The notes: generated by a model from the sequence alone, not told the origin. 64,000 bases of DNA from Pseudomonas sp. M47T1 (GCF_000263855.1 NZ_AJWX01000003.1:124001-188000), one strand, 5' to 3'. Positions 1 through 8,689 are shown, numbered from the stretch's first letter. Numbers and translations are program-made.

Positions 1-1299
1 GGTGATTTCCCGGGCAACCACGATGGCGCCCCTGGGCAGGGGCATGCGCCCGCAATCGCCCAGCAGTTCGCGCACCACCTGTTGGCCCAGGTCGCGCAAG
101 TCGTTGGTACGTTCGGCCAGCAGTGGCTTGCCGGTGTCCAGAAGCAGTTGGCACTGGGCATCAATGGCGTTGCTCCAGGCATGGCTGGCGGCGCTGCCTT
201 TGGTGATGGCGGCCTCGGCGGCCTGGTTCAGGGCTGGGTCGTGCAGCAGCGCCAGGTGAGCGGCGAAAATGGCTTCTTCGGTGCTGTCGTGGCGCTGGCG
301 GGCCTTGGCCCGGGTGTGTTCCAGGCTGCGGGTTACCGCAGCCAGTGCCGTGGCCAGCGCCTGTTGTTGCTCGCCTGGGGCATGGCCACCCGGGTCTGCG
401 GGCAGGGTGATGCTGCCCAGTCGCACCAGGGGGCCGCTGGCCAGGCCTGGCGCCGCGCAAATGCCAGCCAGCAGGCCGGCGGCAAGGGCGGGCAGGGGGC
501 TGAGCGTGGAAGCTACAGCCACTGGTATCGGCTGCTCACCGGCGATCGGCGTGCTCAGGCCTTGCAACAAGGCGGCCAGCGCCGCTTCGCGTTGCGGGCC
601 ACGGCAGATCACCTGTACCTGGGCGTGTTCATCCACGCCCAGGGCCATGACCGACATCAGGCTGTCGATGTCCGCCAGGTGTCCGTGGTAGCTCAGTTGT
701 GCCGTGCAGTCGAAGCCCTTGGCAATTTCCCGCAGGCGCGCCGCCGGACGCGCATGCAGGCCGCCCGCGTGGGCGACGAAGGCGACGCCTTGAACTGCTT
801 CGCCCACCTGCACGCTGCGCGGTGCATGGCCGTGCCGGGCGGCGATGCGCAGCAGCGGCTCACCCGCGTTCACGTGCGAGGCCGCCAGGCGCTCGGCGCA
901 GAAATGCTCGCCGTTGGTGACCACAATCAAACTGATCAGGCTGGTGCAGCGGTGCGCCACCTGGTCCATGTCGAAGGTCAGCAGCGGCTGCCCGGGGCTG
1001 ACGCGCATGCCGGGCTGCACCTGGGCGGTGAAACCCTGGCCCTGCAACTGAACGGTATCCAGGCCCAGGTGCATCAGCAGTTCGGCGCCGTTGTCGGCGC
1101 GCAGGGTCACCGCGTGCAGGGTGTGGGCCAGGTGGATGATCTCGCCGGCGCAGGGTGCCACCAGGCAATTGTCGATGGGGTCGATGGCGATGCCTTCGCC
1201 CAAGGTGCCGCTGGCGAACACCGGGTCGGGGACCTGGGCCAGGGCGAGTACCGGGCCGCTCAAGGGGGCGCCAAGGGTGACTTCATTATTGTTGTTCAT
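1..1299 (-). CDS. nagF: NagF-type PTS multidomain phosphotransferase (EIIA-HPr-EI), C-terminus cut by window edge
   Basis: Minus-strand reading frame open from an ATG at 1299 to the window start (433 codons), so the 3' end is missing. It passes phosphate from phosphoenolpyruvate to a sugar permease. The order seen is an EIIA-Glc/Crr-like domain (residues ~10-150, active-site His77 in LLMHLGLDTV), an HPr domain (~168-255, phospho-His182 in GGLHARPA), then the start of Enzyme I (~280 on). The Enzyme I phospho-histidine lies outside the window. This EIIA-HPr-EI fusion next to nagA and a SIS gene matches the N-acetylglucosamine PTS of P. aeruginosa (PA3760), where the EIIBC permease NagE follows. 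It is 23 bp after the SIS gene and probably in the same operon. The name rests on architecture and context. Confidence 0.93.
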   Translation of the reverse strand, partial: MNNNNEVTLGAPLSGPVLALAQVPDPVFASGTLGEGIAIDPIDNCLVAPCAGEIIHLAHTLHAVTLRADNGAELLMHLGLDTVQLQGQGFTAQVQPGMRVSPGQPLLTFDMDQVAHRCTSLISLIVVTNGEHFCAERLAASHVNAGEPLLRIAARHGHAPRSVQVGEAVQGVAFVAHAGGLHARPAARLREIAKGFDCTAQLSYHGHLADIDSLMSVMALGVDEHAQVQVICRGPQREAALAALLQGLSTPIAGEQPIPVAVASTLSPLPALAAGLLAGICAAPGLASGPLVRLGSITLPADPGGHAPGEQQQALATALAAVTRSLEHTRAKARQRHDSTEEAIFAAHLALLHDPALNQAAEAAITKGSAASHAWSNAIDAQCQLLLDTGKPLLAERTNDLRDLGQQVVRELLGDCGRMPLPRGAIVVAREIT

Positions 1300-1322
1300 G
1301 GACGCAGTACTCGTCGGGCAAC

Positions 1323-2345
1323 TCAGTGGGTGCGGGTCACTTTGCTCAGGTAACGCGGTTGGTCCGGGTTCATGCCGCGCGCCAGGGACAGGCCGGCCGC
1401 CATGATGTAGAAACTCTGGATGGTCAGAATCGGGTCCAGGGCCGGGTGGGCGGCGCGGCACAGGTCCAGGTCGCGCCCGACAACGTCATCGGGGGCCGCG
1501 AGCAGCACCTTGGCGCCGCGCTCGCGCATGTCGGCAGCCAGTTTGAGCAGGCTTTCCTGTTCGGCGCCGCGTGGGGCCAACACCAGCAGCGGGTAGCCGG
1601 CGCCGATCAGGGCCATGGGGCCATGGCGCACCTCGGCACTGCTGAAGGCTTCAGCCTGGATGGCTGAGGTCTCCTTGAGCTTGAGGGCTGCTTCCTGAGC
1701 AATGGCGAAACCTGCGCCGCGGCCGATGACCATGAGCTTTTCACAGCCCTTGAAACAGTCGATGGCCGGCTGCCAGTCCACTGCGGCCGCCCGGTGCAGG
1801 CCATCGGGCAAGGCCAGGCAGGCGTCCAGCAGTTCATTGTCCTGGCGCCAAAGGCCGATCAGCCGGGCGCTGGCGCTGAGCGAGGCAATGAAGCTCTTGG
1901 TGGCGGCCACGCTCAGCTCGGGGCCTGCACACAAGGGCAGGGTGAACTCGCTGGCGTCTTCCAGCGGTGAGCCGTGCGCGTTGACCAGCGCTACGCTCAA
2001 GGCCCCGCGCTCGCGCAGCAGGCGCTGGCTGTCGACCAGGTCTGGGCTTTGCCCCGACTGCGAGATGGCCAGCACCATTTGCCCGGCCACCTTGAGCGGC
2101 GAATGCTGCAAGGTCACCAGGGACATGGGCACCGAGGCTACCGGTACACCCACCTGTTGCATGGCCAGGTAGGCGAAGTAGCTGGCGGCGTGGTCGGAAC
2201 TGCCGCGCGCCAGGGTCATGGCCACGTAGGGTGGTTGCTGGCGCAGGCGTTCGGCCAGGGCCATGAGCGCCGGGTCCAGGGCCTGCAACTGGCGGCTGAC
2301 CGCCTCGTGGGAGGCGCGGGCCTCTTCAAGCATCATGCAAGTCAA
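1323..2345 (-). CDS. SIS-domain glucosamine-6-phosphate deaminase/isomerase-like protein (NagB-II/AgaS type)
   Basis: 340 residues with two SIS (sugar isomerase) domains, as in the isomerase half of GlmS but without the glutaminase domain. The phosphosugar-binding motifs ARGSSDHAA (~46-54) and ISQSGQSPD are present. In this cluster it probably deaminates glucosamine-6-P to fructose-6-P, replacing a classical NagB, which is absent here. The start is uncertain. A TTG at 2345 lies about 6 nt after an AAGGAG sequence inside the 3' end of nagA, giving MTCMMLEEA. In-frame ATGs follow at 2336 and 2333, but they sit farther from that site. I chose TTG for its spacing. The gene overlaps nagA by 20 bp, which suggests translational coupling. 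P. aeruginosa PA3759 occupies the same place. Confidence 0.88.
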   Translation of the reverse strand: MTCMMLEEARASHEAVSRQLQALDPALMALAERLRQQPPYVAMTLARGSSDHAASYFAYLAMQQVGVPVASVPMSLVTLQHSPLKVAGQMVLAISQSGQSPDLVDSQRLLRERGALSVALVNAHGSPLEDASEFTLPLCAGPELSVAATKSFIASLSASARLIGLWRQDNELLDACLALPDGLHRAAAVDWQPAIDCFKGCEKLMVIGRGAGFAIAQEAALKLKETSAIQAEAFSSAEVRHGPMALIGAGYPLLVLAPRGAEQESLLKLAADMRERGAKVLLAAPDDVVGRDLDLCRAAHPALDPILTIQSFYIMAAGLSLARGMNPDQPRYLSKVTRTH

Positions 2346-3432
2346 CGGCTTCTCCTTCTACCATCACATCGGTGAGCATCAGGTGGCGGTCCAGGCGCAC
2401 GCAGTCGGCCCAGCTGCCAGCTTGCAGGCGGCCGCGGTCGGTCATGCCCAGGTAGTCGGCGGCAAATTGCGACAGGCGCCGCGACGCCTCGTCAAGCGGC
2501 ACGCCGATCTTCACCAGGTTGCGCAGTGCCAGGTCCATGGTCAGGGTGCTGCCGGCCAGTGTGCCGTCGGCCAGGCGCACGCCGCCCAGGCACTTGGTCA
2601 CGTGGTTGCTGCCCAGCATGTAGTTGCCGTCGGGCATGCCGGTGGCGGCCGTGGAGTCGGTGACGCAGTACACACACGGAATCGCCCGTAGCGCCGCGCG
2701 AATGGCGCCGGGGTGCACATGCAACAGGTCGGGAATCAGCTCAGCAAAGTGCGCATGGGCCAGCGCCGCGCCGACCATGCCCGGTTCGCGGTGATGCAGC
2801 GGGCTCATGGCGTTGTACAGGTGGGTGAAACTGCTGGCGCCGGCTTCCAGGGCGGCGACGCCGTCTTCGTAGCTGCCCAGGGTGTGGCCGATCTGCAGGC
2901 GTACGCCGCGCTGACTGAGGGTGCGGATCAACTCGTTGTGCCCGGCGATTTCCGGGGCAATGGTGATCACCTTGATGGGCGCCAGGCTCAGGTAGTGGTC
3001 CACTTCCTCCAGCAGCGCGGTGTGGGCGAAGTTGGGTTGTGCACCGAGCTTGCCCGGGTTGATGTAGGGGCCCTCCAGGTGCACGCCCAGCACGCGTGCG
3101 CTGTTCGGCTGACGCCCCTGGCAGTCATGGGCCAGGCCTGCCAGCACGGCGCTGATCTCGCTGGCCGGTGCGGTCATGGTGGTTGCCAGCAGCGCCGTGG
3201 TGCCGAAGCGCACGTGGGTACGGGCGATGGTGGCCATGGCGTCGCCGCCCTGCATGATGTCCTTGCCGCCCCCACCGTGCACATGCAGGTCAATGAAGCC
3301 GGGCAGCAGGTAGGGCAGGTCATTGTCGGCCGGGTGGCAGGGCGCGCCCTCGATGGCGATGACCTTGCCGCCTTCGTGCCGCAGGTGGCCACGAATCCAG
3401 CCGTGGGGGGTAAGGATGTTGTTTTCGGGCAT
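2326..3432 (-). CDS. nagA: N-acetylglucosamine-6-phosphate deacetylase
   Basis: 368 residues, amidohydrolase superfamily, normal length. It removes acetate from GlcNAc-6-P in the cytoplasm, the first committed step after PTS import. Metal and substrate motifs seen are GFIDLHVHGGGG (~45-56), HLEGPYINP (~122-130), the histidines in IGHTLGS and THLYNAMSP, and the catalytic Asp region VTDSTAATGMPDG. Start is the ATG at 3432, 30 bp downstream of nagR on the same strand. The downstream SIS gene begins inside its last codons. It is the second gene of a nagR-nagA-SIS-nagF operon, so the operator cluster upstream of nagR should control it. Confidence 0.95.
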   Translation of the reverse strand: MPENNILTPHGWIRGHLRHEGGKVIAIEGAPCHPADNDLPYLLPGFIDLHVHGGGGKDIMQGGDAMATIARTHVRFGTTALLATTMTAPASEISAVLAGLAHDCQGRQPNSARVLGVHLEGPYINPGKLGAQPNFAHTALLEEVDHYLSLAPIKVITIAPEIAGHNELIRTLSQRGVRLQIGHTLGSYEDGVAALEAGASSFTHLYNAMSPLHHREPGMVGAALAHAHFAELIPDLLHVHPGAIRAALRAIPCVYCVTDSTAATGMPDGNYMLGSNHVTKCLGGVRLADGTLAGSTLTMDLALRNLVKIGVPLDEASRRLSQFAADYLGMTDRGRLQAGSWADCVRLDRHLMLTDVMVEGEAVDLHDA

Positions 3433-3462
3433 GGCAGGGGCTCTTGGTTCCGTTAACGCGGT

Positions 3463-4194
3463 TCAGCGCCGCAGTTCGGCGACAAAGTCGTAGTAATCGT
3501 CACGGCAATAGGTGTCGGTCAATTCGATGACCGTGTTGTCTTCCAGGTAGCCGATACGGGTCATCAGCAGCATGGCGGTGCCTGGCTCTATGCCCACGAG
3601 GGTGGCGAACTCGGGCGAGGCATTGATGGCGCGAATGTGTTGCAGGGCACGCACCACCGGCCGGCCGATGCTTTCCAGGTACTGGTACAGCGAGTCGCCC
3701 AGCGCTTCGGGGTGGGGGAGCAGGGCTGCTGGCAAGGCGCTCATCTCGATGGCCATGACGGTGTCGTCGGCCTTTCGCAGGCGCTTGAGGCGCGCCACCT
3801 TGTCGGTGGGCGACAGGCCCAGGCGTATCACTTCCTCGTGGGTAGGCACGACAATACCGCGCTCCAGCCACTGGGAGCTGGGGGCAAAGCCCTTCATGCG
3901 CAGCATTTCACTGAAGCTGGAAAGGCGCGACAGCGGTTGTTCCAGGCGCGGCGTGATGAACGTGCCGGAGCCCTGGTTACGGCGGATCAGGCCTTGCTCC
4001 AAAAGGATTTCCAGGGCCTTGCGGGCGGTTACCCGCGACAGGCTCAACTGTTCGCTGAGGGTGCGCTCCGACGGCAACGCCTGCTCGGCTTTCCACACAC
4101 CGGCGTGAATGGCGGCTTCCAGGTTGCGAGCCAGTTGCAGGTACAGCGGCGTGGCCTGGGTGTCGTCGGGGCGCAGCGAGAGCAGGTCGTTCAT
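3463..4194 (-). CDS. nagR: GntR/HutC-family transcriptional regulator of N-acetylglucosamine catabolism
   Basis: 243 residues. An N-terminal winged helix-turn-helix of GntR type covers ~15-80 (PLYLQLARNLEAAI, then LPSERTLSEQLSLSRVTARKAL and GSGTFI), followed by a C-terminal UTRA effector domain (~95-235). Family members of this HutC/NagR/DasR type bind a phosphosugar such as GlcN-6-P or GlcNAc-6-P and then leave DNA. It is the first gene of the nag operon, and inverted and direct TGGTAT/ATACCA half-sites lie 45-90 bp upstream of its start, so autoregulation of the whole operon is the simple reading. P. aeruginosa PA3757 is the positional equivalent. The effector is inferred. Confidence 0.9.
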   Translation of the reverse strand: MNDLLSLRPDDTQATPLYLQLARNLEAAIHAGVWKAEQALPSERTLSEQLSLSRVTARKALEILLEQGLIRRNQGSGTFITPRLEQPLSRLSSFSEMLRMKGFAPSSQWLERGIVVPTHEEVIRLGLSPTDKVARLKRLRKADDTVMAIEMSALPAALLPHPEALGDSLYQYLESIGRPVVRALQHIRAINASPEFATLVGIEPGTAMLLMTRIGYLEDNTVIELTDTYCRDDYYDFVAELRR

Positions 4195-4238
4195 TGGTGG
4201 TGTCCGAAGGCGGTTTATGAGTGTTATGGCGCTTGGGA

Positions 4239-4282
4239 GTGGTATTCAAAGTAATACCACTTGGATACCACGTCAATACCAT
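4239..4282. promoter_or_regulatory. Candidate NagR operator cluster: one 22-bp palindrome plus two further half-sites
   Basis: A perfect inverted repeat GTGGTATT-N6-AATACCAC spans 4239-4260. Two more half-sites, GATACCAC (4264-4271) and AATACCAT (4275-4282), follow in direct orientation. The three ATACCA half-sites start at 4253, 4264 and 4275, exactly 11 bp apart, so they lie on one face of the helix. The TGGTAT/ATACCA half-site is like those bound by HutC-type GntR regulators of amino-sugar genes. The cluster overlaps a predicted nagR promoter, consistent with repression. Binding is inferred. Confidence 0.7.
4248..4276 (-). promoter_or_regulatory. Predicted sigma-70 promoter of the nag operon
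   Basis: On the minus strand, TTGACG (4276-4271) is followed after 17 nt by TACTTT (4253-4248). The -35 is a good match and the -10 a weak one. A TATTAC two bases earlier is an alternative -10 with a 15-nt spacer. Both hexamers lie within the NagR half-site cluster, so a bound repressor would block RNA polymerase. Confidence 0.45.
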
Positions 4283-4398
4283 TTTATGGGGCTTTTGGAG
4301 ACTGTCTGTCTGGCCAAAAAGGCGGACAAGGTGAGCTTCGTGACGATGCACGGGCGAAACACATGTAGGCGCGGGTGCTACCCGTGAAAACACAGTCT

Positions 4399-4426
4399 TG
4401 TAGCCGCCTGGCAGCGGTGGCTACGG
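4399..4426. repeat. Short palindromic repeat (TGTAGCCGC...GCGG..GCTAC)
   Basis: Hairpin-forming 28-bp sequence with TGTAGCCGC on the left and GCGGTGGCTAC on the right. A related copy with the same outer arms is at 46756-46785, so it is a dispersed intergenic repeat and not a gene-specific terminator. Confidence 0.5.
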
Positions 4427-4500
4427 GCCGTGGGGGGGCTTAAAGGGGCTTGCTTGAGGTCTTTTGGTGTTGTTGAGACCGCGCGCCACCGGTGCGGCGC

Positions 4501-4527
4501 TTCGCGGGGAGAACCCCGCCCCCACAT
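4501..4527. repeat. Solo REP-like palindrome arm
   Basis: 27 bp containing GCGGGG-AGAA-CCCCGC followed by CCCCACAT. It matches, with two compensating changes in the stem, one arm of the paired element at 34346-34435. It lacks a nearby partner in inverted orientation. Confidence 0.55.
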
Positions 4528-4596
4528 CTGTTTCTGGCTTGCACTGTCTGCAAGATCACCGCGTCCGCCTGGGAGGCCAGGCAATAGATCGTTGGG

Positions 4597-5181
4597 CTAC
4601 GGCCGAATCTCGATCATCGTGCCGTCCTTGACCATGCTCCACAGTTCGCGCATGTCCTGGTTTTTCATGGCGATGCAGCCGTCGGTCCAGTCCAGGGTGT
4701 TGAAATACCACTCCGGGTAGTCCTCGCTGTCGGGGGTGCCGTGGATCATGATCATGCCGCCGGGCGGCAGCCCTGCGTTGCGGGCCTTGGCGGCGTCGGT
4801 AACGTTGGGGTAGGAAACGTGGATGGCCAGGTTGAAGCGGTCGCTCACCTTGCGCCAGTCCAGCCAGTAGAAGCCTTCGGGGGTGCGCAGGTCGCCTTCG
4901 TATTCCTTGGGCCCGTGGGGGCTCTTGCCCAGCGATACGCGGTAGGTCTTCAGCGGCTGGCCGTGGCTGAGCAATTGCAACTGGTGCGCCGACTTGAGCA
5001 CCAGCACCTTGTCGATCACCGCGTTGGCCAGGGCCGGGGGCACGCTGGGGGTAACGCTGTGCACGGGGTCGATGACGTTGGGCGCCAATTCCGACAGCGG
5101 TTTTTTTTCGATGGTGACGGTGAACGCAGCCGAAGACAGGGAGGCGAACGACAGACAGAAGAGGGCAAGCAACCAGCGCAT
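4597..5181 (-). CDS. L,D-transpeptidase family (YkuD-domain) exported protein
   Basis: 194 residues. An N-terminal signal peptide (MRWLLALFCLSFASLSSA) predicts export to the periplasm. The YkuD catalytic domain covers ~60-193 with the expected His (MIMIHGTPD, ~145) and catalytic Cys (TDGCIAMKN, ~170). Such enzymes make 3-3 peptidoglycan cross-links, attach lipoproteins to peptidoglycan, or trim such links. The small size with no LysM or other anchoring domain does not say which. Start is the ATG at 5181. It is 60 bp downstream of, and on the same strand as, the Nudix gene. Family is firm and the exact substrate unknown. Confidence 0.88.
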   Translation of the reverse strand: MRWLLALFCLSFASLSSAAFTVTIEKKPLSELAPNVIDPVHSVTPSVPPALANAVIDKVLVLKSAHQLQLLSHGQPLKTYRVSLGKSPHGPKEYEGDLRTPEGFYWLDWRKVSDRFNLAIHVSYPNVTDAAKARNAGLPPGGMIMIHGTPDSEDYPEWYFNTLDWTDGCIAMKNQDMRELWSMVKDGTMIEIRP

Positions 5182-5241
5182 TTAACGATCAATCCTGCAG
5201 GTAGAGTCGCACCCCGCTTGCGCCGGTGCCGCGTGACACGG

Positions 5242-5799
5242 TCAGGTCAAGGTCTGCGCCAACCCGTGCAGCGGCGGCAGAAATTCGTTGCGCACCGGGT
5301 AGTGTTGCCCCAGGCGGTCAGCAAAGAAGCATTCTAAGGTACGGTTGATCGTGGGGAAAGCCAGCTCCGACCAAGGTATCTCGGCTTGTTCGAACAAGCG
5401 CACTTCCAGGCTTTCCTCGCCCACGGCGAACGCCAGGTCGGCGAGTTCGGCGCGGAAAAACACATGCACCTGGCTAATGTGCGGCAAGTCGAACAGCGTG
5501 TACAGCGCCAACTGGCGGACGCGTGCGCAGGCTTCTTCCTCGGTCTCGCGGCTGGCGGCCTGTTCCAGGGTCTCGCCGTTTTCCATGAACCCGGCAGGCA
5601 GGGTCCAGTAACCGCGGCGCGGCTCAATGGCGCGTCGGCACAACAATACGCGGTCGCCCCACACAGGCAGGCATCCGGCGACTATATTGGGGTTCTGGTA
5701 GTGAATGAATTCACAGGCCCCGCACACATAGCGCAGGCGATTGTCACCTTGCGGAATGAGCTGGGTTACCGGGTTGCCGCACTGGCTGCAGAATTTCAT
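5242..5799 (-). CDS. Nudix hydrolase with N-terminal zinc ribbon
   Basis: 185 residues starting at the ATG at 5799, which has AGGAAG 6 nt upstream. The open frame runs on to 5865, but that part has no ribosome-binding site. Residues ~3-40 form a zinc ribbon (FCSQCG and VCGAC). The Nudix box follows at ~75-97 (GFMENGETLEQAASRE then TEEEA), with a Cys where the consensus has the second Gly. Members hydrolyse nucleoside diphosphates linked to another moiety, as NudC acts on NADH, but this protein is shorter than NudC and the substrate cannot be read from sequence. It is divergent from the next Nudix gene, with 149 bp between starts. Confidence 0.85.
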   Translation of the reverse strand: MKFCSQCGNPVTQLIPQGDNRLRYVCGACEFIHYQNPNIVAGCLPVWGDRVLLCRRAIEPRRGYWTLPAGFMENGETLEQAASRETEEEACARVRQLALYTLFDLPHISQVHVFFRAELADLAFAVGEESLEVRLFEQAEIPWSELAFPTINRTLECFFADRLGQHYPVRNEFLPPLHGLAQTLT

Positions 5800-5948
5800 G
5801 TCGGGCTTCCTGATCGCTGCGCCTATCTTGGCGCCAAGTGGCGGCGGGTAGCAAGCGCCCGGCACGTACGCTCATGCACCGACAAGGGGGTTGGGCAGGG
5901 CGCGGCTTTGGTGCATGATTGCCCCTAGGCATCGAATTGAGAGAGACC

Positions 5949-6548
5949 ATGCTGGACGAGCTACTGCGTCGAATGAGCAGCCACAGGCCACGGACCCTGG
6001 AGACCGACCATCGCTTTCCCGAGGCGGCCGTACTGCTGCCCATCACCCGTAGCGACGAACCCGAGCTGGTGCTGACCCTGCGCGCCAAGGGGCTCTCCAC
6101 CCACGGCGGCGAAGTGGCGTTTCCCGGCGGCCGCCGCGACCCCGAGGACCCGGACCTGGTGTTCACCGCCCTGCGCGAGGCCGAGGAAGAAATCGGCCTG
6201 CCGCCCGGCCTGGTCGAGGTGTTGGGGCCACTGAGCCCATTGATTTCCAAGCATGGCCTGAAGGTCACGCCTTTTGTCGGGGTGATCCCCGATTTCGTCG
6301 AATACCGCCCCAATGATGCGGAAATTGCCGCCGTGTTCAGCGTGCCCCTGGCGTTCTTTCGCGAAGACCCGCGCGAGCACACCCACCGCATCGACTACCA
6401 GGGCCGCAGTTGGTACGTACCCAGCTACCGTTTCGGCGAGTACAAGATCTGGGGCCTGTCGGCCATCATGATTGTCGAGCTGGTGAACCTGGTCTACGAC
6501 GCCGACATCAGCCTGCATCGCCCCCCTGAGCATTTCACGTCAATTTGA
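5949..6548 (+). CDS. Nudix hydrolase, coenzyme A pyrophosphatase type (NudL-like)
   Basis: 199 residues. Start is the ATG at 5949 preceded by GAGAGA; an upstream GTG frame to 5919 lacks a site. The CoA-pyrophosphatase signature is visible: [20 protein letters not shown] (~44-63) running into the Nudix box [20 protein letters not shown] and EEIGL. Family enzymes cleave CoA and its derivatives to 3',5'-ADP and phosphopantetheine. It leads a plus-strand run with the carbonic anhydrase-like and DUF1289 genes (41 bp, then a 1-bp overlap). In vivo activity is not established for this branch. Confidence 0.87.
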   Translation: MLDELLRRMSSHRPRTLETDHRFPEAAVLLPITRSDEPELVLTLRAKGLSTHGGEVAFPGGRRDPEDPDLVFTALREAEEEIGLPPGLVEVLGPLSPLISKHGLKVTPFVGVIPDFVEYRPNDAEIAAVFSVPLAFFREDPREHTHRIDYQGRSWYVPSYRFGEYKIWGLSAIMIVELVNLVYDADISLHRPPEHFTSI

Positions 6549-6589
6549 GCGGACACCCGAGCCGCCTTTGCCTGCCTGAGGACTACCCG

Positions 6590-7114
6590 ATGAAATACCG
6601 CCTGGGCGACGCCCGTGTCGACACCCATCCTTCCAGTTGGGCCGCGCCCAATGCCACGTTGATCGGCAATGTGCGCTTGCAGGAAAACGCCAGCGTCTGG
6701 TTCGGCGCAGTGCTGCGCGGTGACAATGAGCTGATCGACATTGGCCCGGACAGCAATGTCCAGGACGGCACCGTGATGCACACCGACATGGGGTCGCCCT
6801 TGACCCTGGGGCGCGGTGTTACAATTGGCCATAACGCCATGCTGCATGGTTGCACGGTGGGCGATTACAGCTTGATCGGCATTAATGCAGTGATCCTCAA
6901 TGGCGCGAAAATCGGCAAGCACTGCATCATCGGCGCCAACGCGTTGATCGCCGAGGGCAAGGAAATTCCCGACGGTTCGCTGGTGATGGGCTCGCCCGGC
7001 AAGGTGGTCCGCGAGCTGACCGAGGCGCAAATGAAAATGCTCGAGGGCAGCGCTGCCCATTACGTACACAATGCCCGGCGCTATGCGCGGGATCTGGCCC
7101 CCCAGGAAGACTGA
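6590..7114 (+). CDS. Gamma-carbonic anhydrase family protein (left-handed beta-helix)
   Basis: 174 residues. Start is the ATG at 6590 with GAGGA upstream. Hexapeptide repeats of the left-handed beta-helix run across most of the protein (for example [21 protein letters not shown] and [14 protein letters not shown]). Three histidines fit the zinc ligands: VMHTDMG (~64), then [10 protein letters not shown] (~81 and ~86). E. coli YrdA and PaaY are of this family. Some members hydrate CO2 and others have shown no such activity, so function is open. The last base of its stop codon is the first base of the DUF1289 ATG. Confidence 0.87.
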   Translation: MKYRLGDARVDTHPSSWAAPNATLIGNVRLQENASVWFGAVLRGDNELIDIGPDSNVQDGTVMHTDMGSPLTLGRGVTIGHNAMLHGCTVGDYSLIGINAVILNGAKIGKHCIIGANALIAEGKEIPDGSLVMGSPGKVVRELTEAQMKMLEGSAAHYVHNARRYARDLAPQED

Positions 7115-7314
7115 TGACCAACGAACGCCCCGTCGCCTCGCCCTGCGTGCAGGTGTGCGCCCTGGATGACGACGACATGTGCACCGGCTGCCAGCGCACG
7201 GCCGCCGAAATCACCCGCTGGGGCCGCATGGACAACGATGAGCGCCGCCAGGTGCTGGTCAAGTGCCACGAACGCGCCGTGGCCGCCGGCATGATGTTCG
7301 TCGCCGGCGCCTGA
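7114..7314 (+). CDS. DUF1289 small Cys-rich protein
   Basis: 66 residues. The DUF1289 pattern SPCVQVCALD then CTGCQRT (four Cys) is at ~9-30, likely a small metal-binding fold. Its ATG overlaps the upstream stop (TGATG), so it is translationally coupled to the gamma-carbonic anhydrase-like gene. No function is established for the family. Confidence 0.82.
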   Translation: MTNERPVASPCVQVCALDDDDMCTGCQRTAAEITRWGRMDNDERRQVLVKCHERAVAAGMMFVAGA

Positions 7315-7319
7315 CCTTG

Positions 7320-7387
7320 TTGGAGCTGGCTTGCCAGCGAACGCTTGGGGGCGCCTGAAAAACTCGCTGGCAAGCCAGCCCCTCCAA
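7320..7387. repeat. Paired REP-like palindrome upstream of purT
   Basis: Inverted arms around GGAGCTGGCTTGCCAGCGA (7320-7340) and TCGCTGGCAAGCCAGC (7364 on) with a 23-nt loop. It belongs to the same family as the element at 8690-8757. Here it sits just after the DUF1289 stop and could also end transcription, although there is no clear T tract. Confidence 0.75.
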
Positions 7388-7499
7388 GTGCTCGGCGGTC
7401 GAGTCACAGCGCCGCCACTGTGCGATTGATGTAAAATGCCCGCCTTGGTGGGCCGCACCCGGGCGGCCCGCGATAACCTGTTCCCCTTAAGGACCTGAA

Positions 7500-8681
7500 A
7501 TGACCCGTATCGGAACTCCACTGTCGCCGACCGCGACGCGCGTACTGCTGTGTGGCTGCGGCGAGCTGGGCAAGGAAGTGGTGATCGAGCTGCAACGCCT
7601 GGGCGTTGAAGTGATTGCCGTCGACCGTTATGCCAATGCCCCCGCCATGCAGGTCGCCCACCGCAGCCATGTGATCAACATGCTCGATGGCGCCGCGCTG
7701 CGTGCGGTGATCGAGGCCGAGAAACCGCACTACATCGTGCCGGAAATCGAAGCCATCGCCACCGCTACCCTGGTGGAGCTGGAGTCCGAGGGCTTCACCG
7801 TGGTGCCCACTGCCCGCGCCGCTCAGCTGACCATGAACCGCGAAGGTATCCGTCGCCTGGCCGCTGAAGAGCTGGACTTGCCGACCTCGCCTTACCACTT
7901 CGCCGACACCTTCGAAGAGTACCGCAAGGCCGTCGAAGACCTGGGCTTCCCGTGCGTGGTCAAGCCGGTCATGAGCTCGTCGGGCAAGGGCCAGAGCCTG
8001 CTCAAGCGCAATGATGACATTCAGAAAGCGTGGGACTACGCCCAGGAAGGCGGCCGTGCCGGCAAGGGCCGGGTGATCATCGAAGGCTTCATCGATTTTG
8101 ACTACGAAATCACCCTGCTGACCGTGCGTCACGTGGGCGGTACAACCTTCCTGGCCCCGGTTGGTCACCGTCAGGAGAAGGGTGACTACCAGGAGTCCTG
8201 GCAGCCCCAGGCCATGAGCCCGGTGGCGCTGGCAGAATCGGAGCGTGTGGCCAAGGCTGTCACTGAAGCATTGGGCGGTCGTGGTCTGTTTGGCGTGGAG
8301 TTGTTCGTCAAAGGTGATCAGGTGTGGTTCAGCGAAGTGTCGCCGCGCCCTCATGACACCGGCCTGGTTACCCTGATTTCCCAGGACCTGTCGCAGTTTG
8401 CCCTGCATGCCCGCGCGATCCTCGGCTTGCCGATTCCGCTGGTACGCCAGTTCGGCCCGTCGGCCTCGGCGGTGATTCTGGTGGAAGGCAACTCCACCCA
8501 GACCGCCTTCGCCAACCTGGGCGCTGCCCTGAGCGAGCCGGACACTGCGCTGCGCCTGTTCGGCAAGCCCGAAGTGGCTGGCCAGCGCCGCATGGGCGTG
8601 GCCCTGGCGCGTGACGAGTCTATCGACGCCGCCCGCTCCAAGGCCACCCGCGCCGCCCAGGCCGTTACTGTAGAGTTGTAA
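7500..8681 (+). CDS. purT: Formate-dependent phosphoribosylglycinamide formyltransferase 2
   Basis: 393 residues, normal length. PurT uses ATP and formate to make formyl-GAR in purine synthesis. It has an N-terminal nucleotide-binding fold ([20 protein letters not shown], ~16-35) and an ATP-grasp domain (~110-300) with [14 protein letters not shown] and the metal-binding [11 protein letters not shown]. Start is the ATG at 7500 after TTAAGGACCTGAA. Flanked on both sides by copies of the same REP-like element, it looks like a single-gene transcription unit. Confidence 0.96.
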   Translation: MTRIGTPLSPTATRVLLCGCGELGKEVVIELQRLGVEVIAVDRYANAPAMQVAHRSHVINMLDGAALRAVIEAEKPHYIVPEIEAIATATLVELESEGFTVVPTARAAQLTMNREGIRRLAAEELDLPTSPYHFADTFEEYRKAVEDLGFPCVVKPVMSSSGKGQSLLKRNDDIQKAWDYAQEGGRAGKGRVIIEGFIDFDYEITLLTVRHVGGTTFLAPVGHRQEKGDYQESWQPQAMSPVALAESERVAKAVTEALGGRGLFGVELFVKGDQVWFSEVSPRPHDTGLVTLISQDLSQFALHARAILGLPIPLVRQFGPSASAVILVEGNSTQTAFANLGAALSEPDTALRLFGKPEVAGQRRMGVALARDESIDAARSKATRAAQAVTVEL

Positions 8682-8689
8682 TCGTGCCT

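Larger units (their letters stand above)
4195..4596. other. 402-bp intergenic region between nagR and the L,D-transpeptidase gene
   Basis: Its left third holds the nag promoter and operator half-sites. The middle and right parts hold short palindromes: a TGTAGCCGC/GCGG/GCTAC hairpin at 4399-4426 and a solo REP-like arm at 4501-4527. I see no credible small gene. The open frames here are spanned by the palindromes and lack ribosome-binding sites. Confidence 0.6.

Noticed and set aside
82..1353. 423-residue plus-strand open frame at the left end
   Set aside because: It is opposite the EIIA/HPr/EI protein, whose catalytic motifs are unmistakable on the minus strand.
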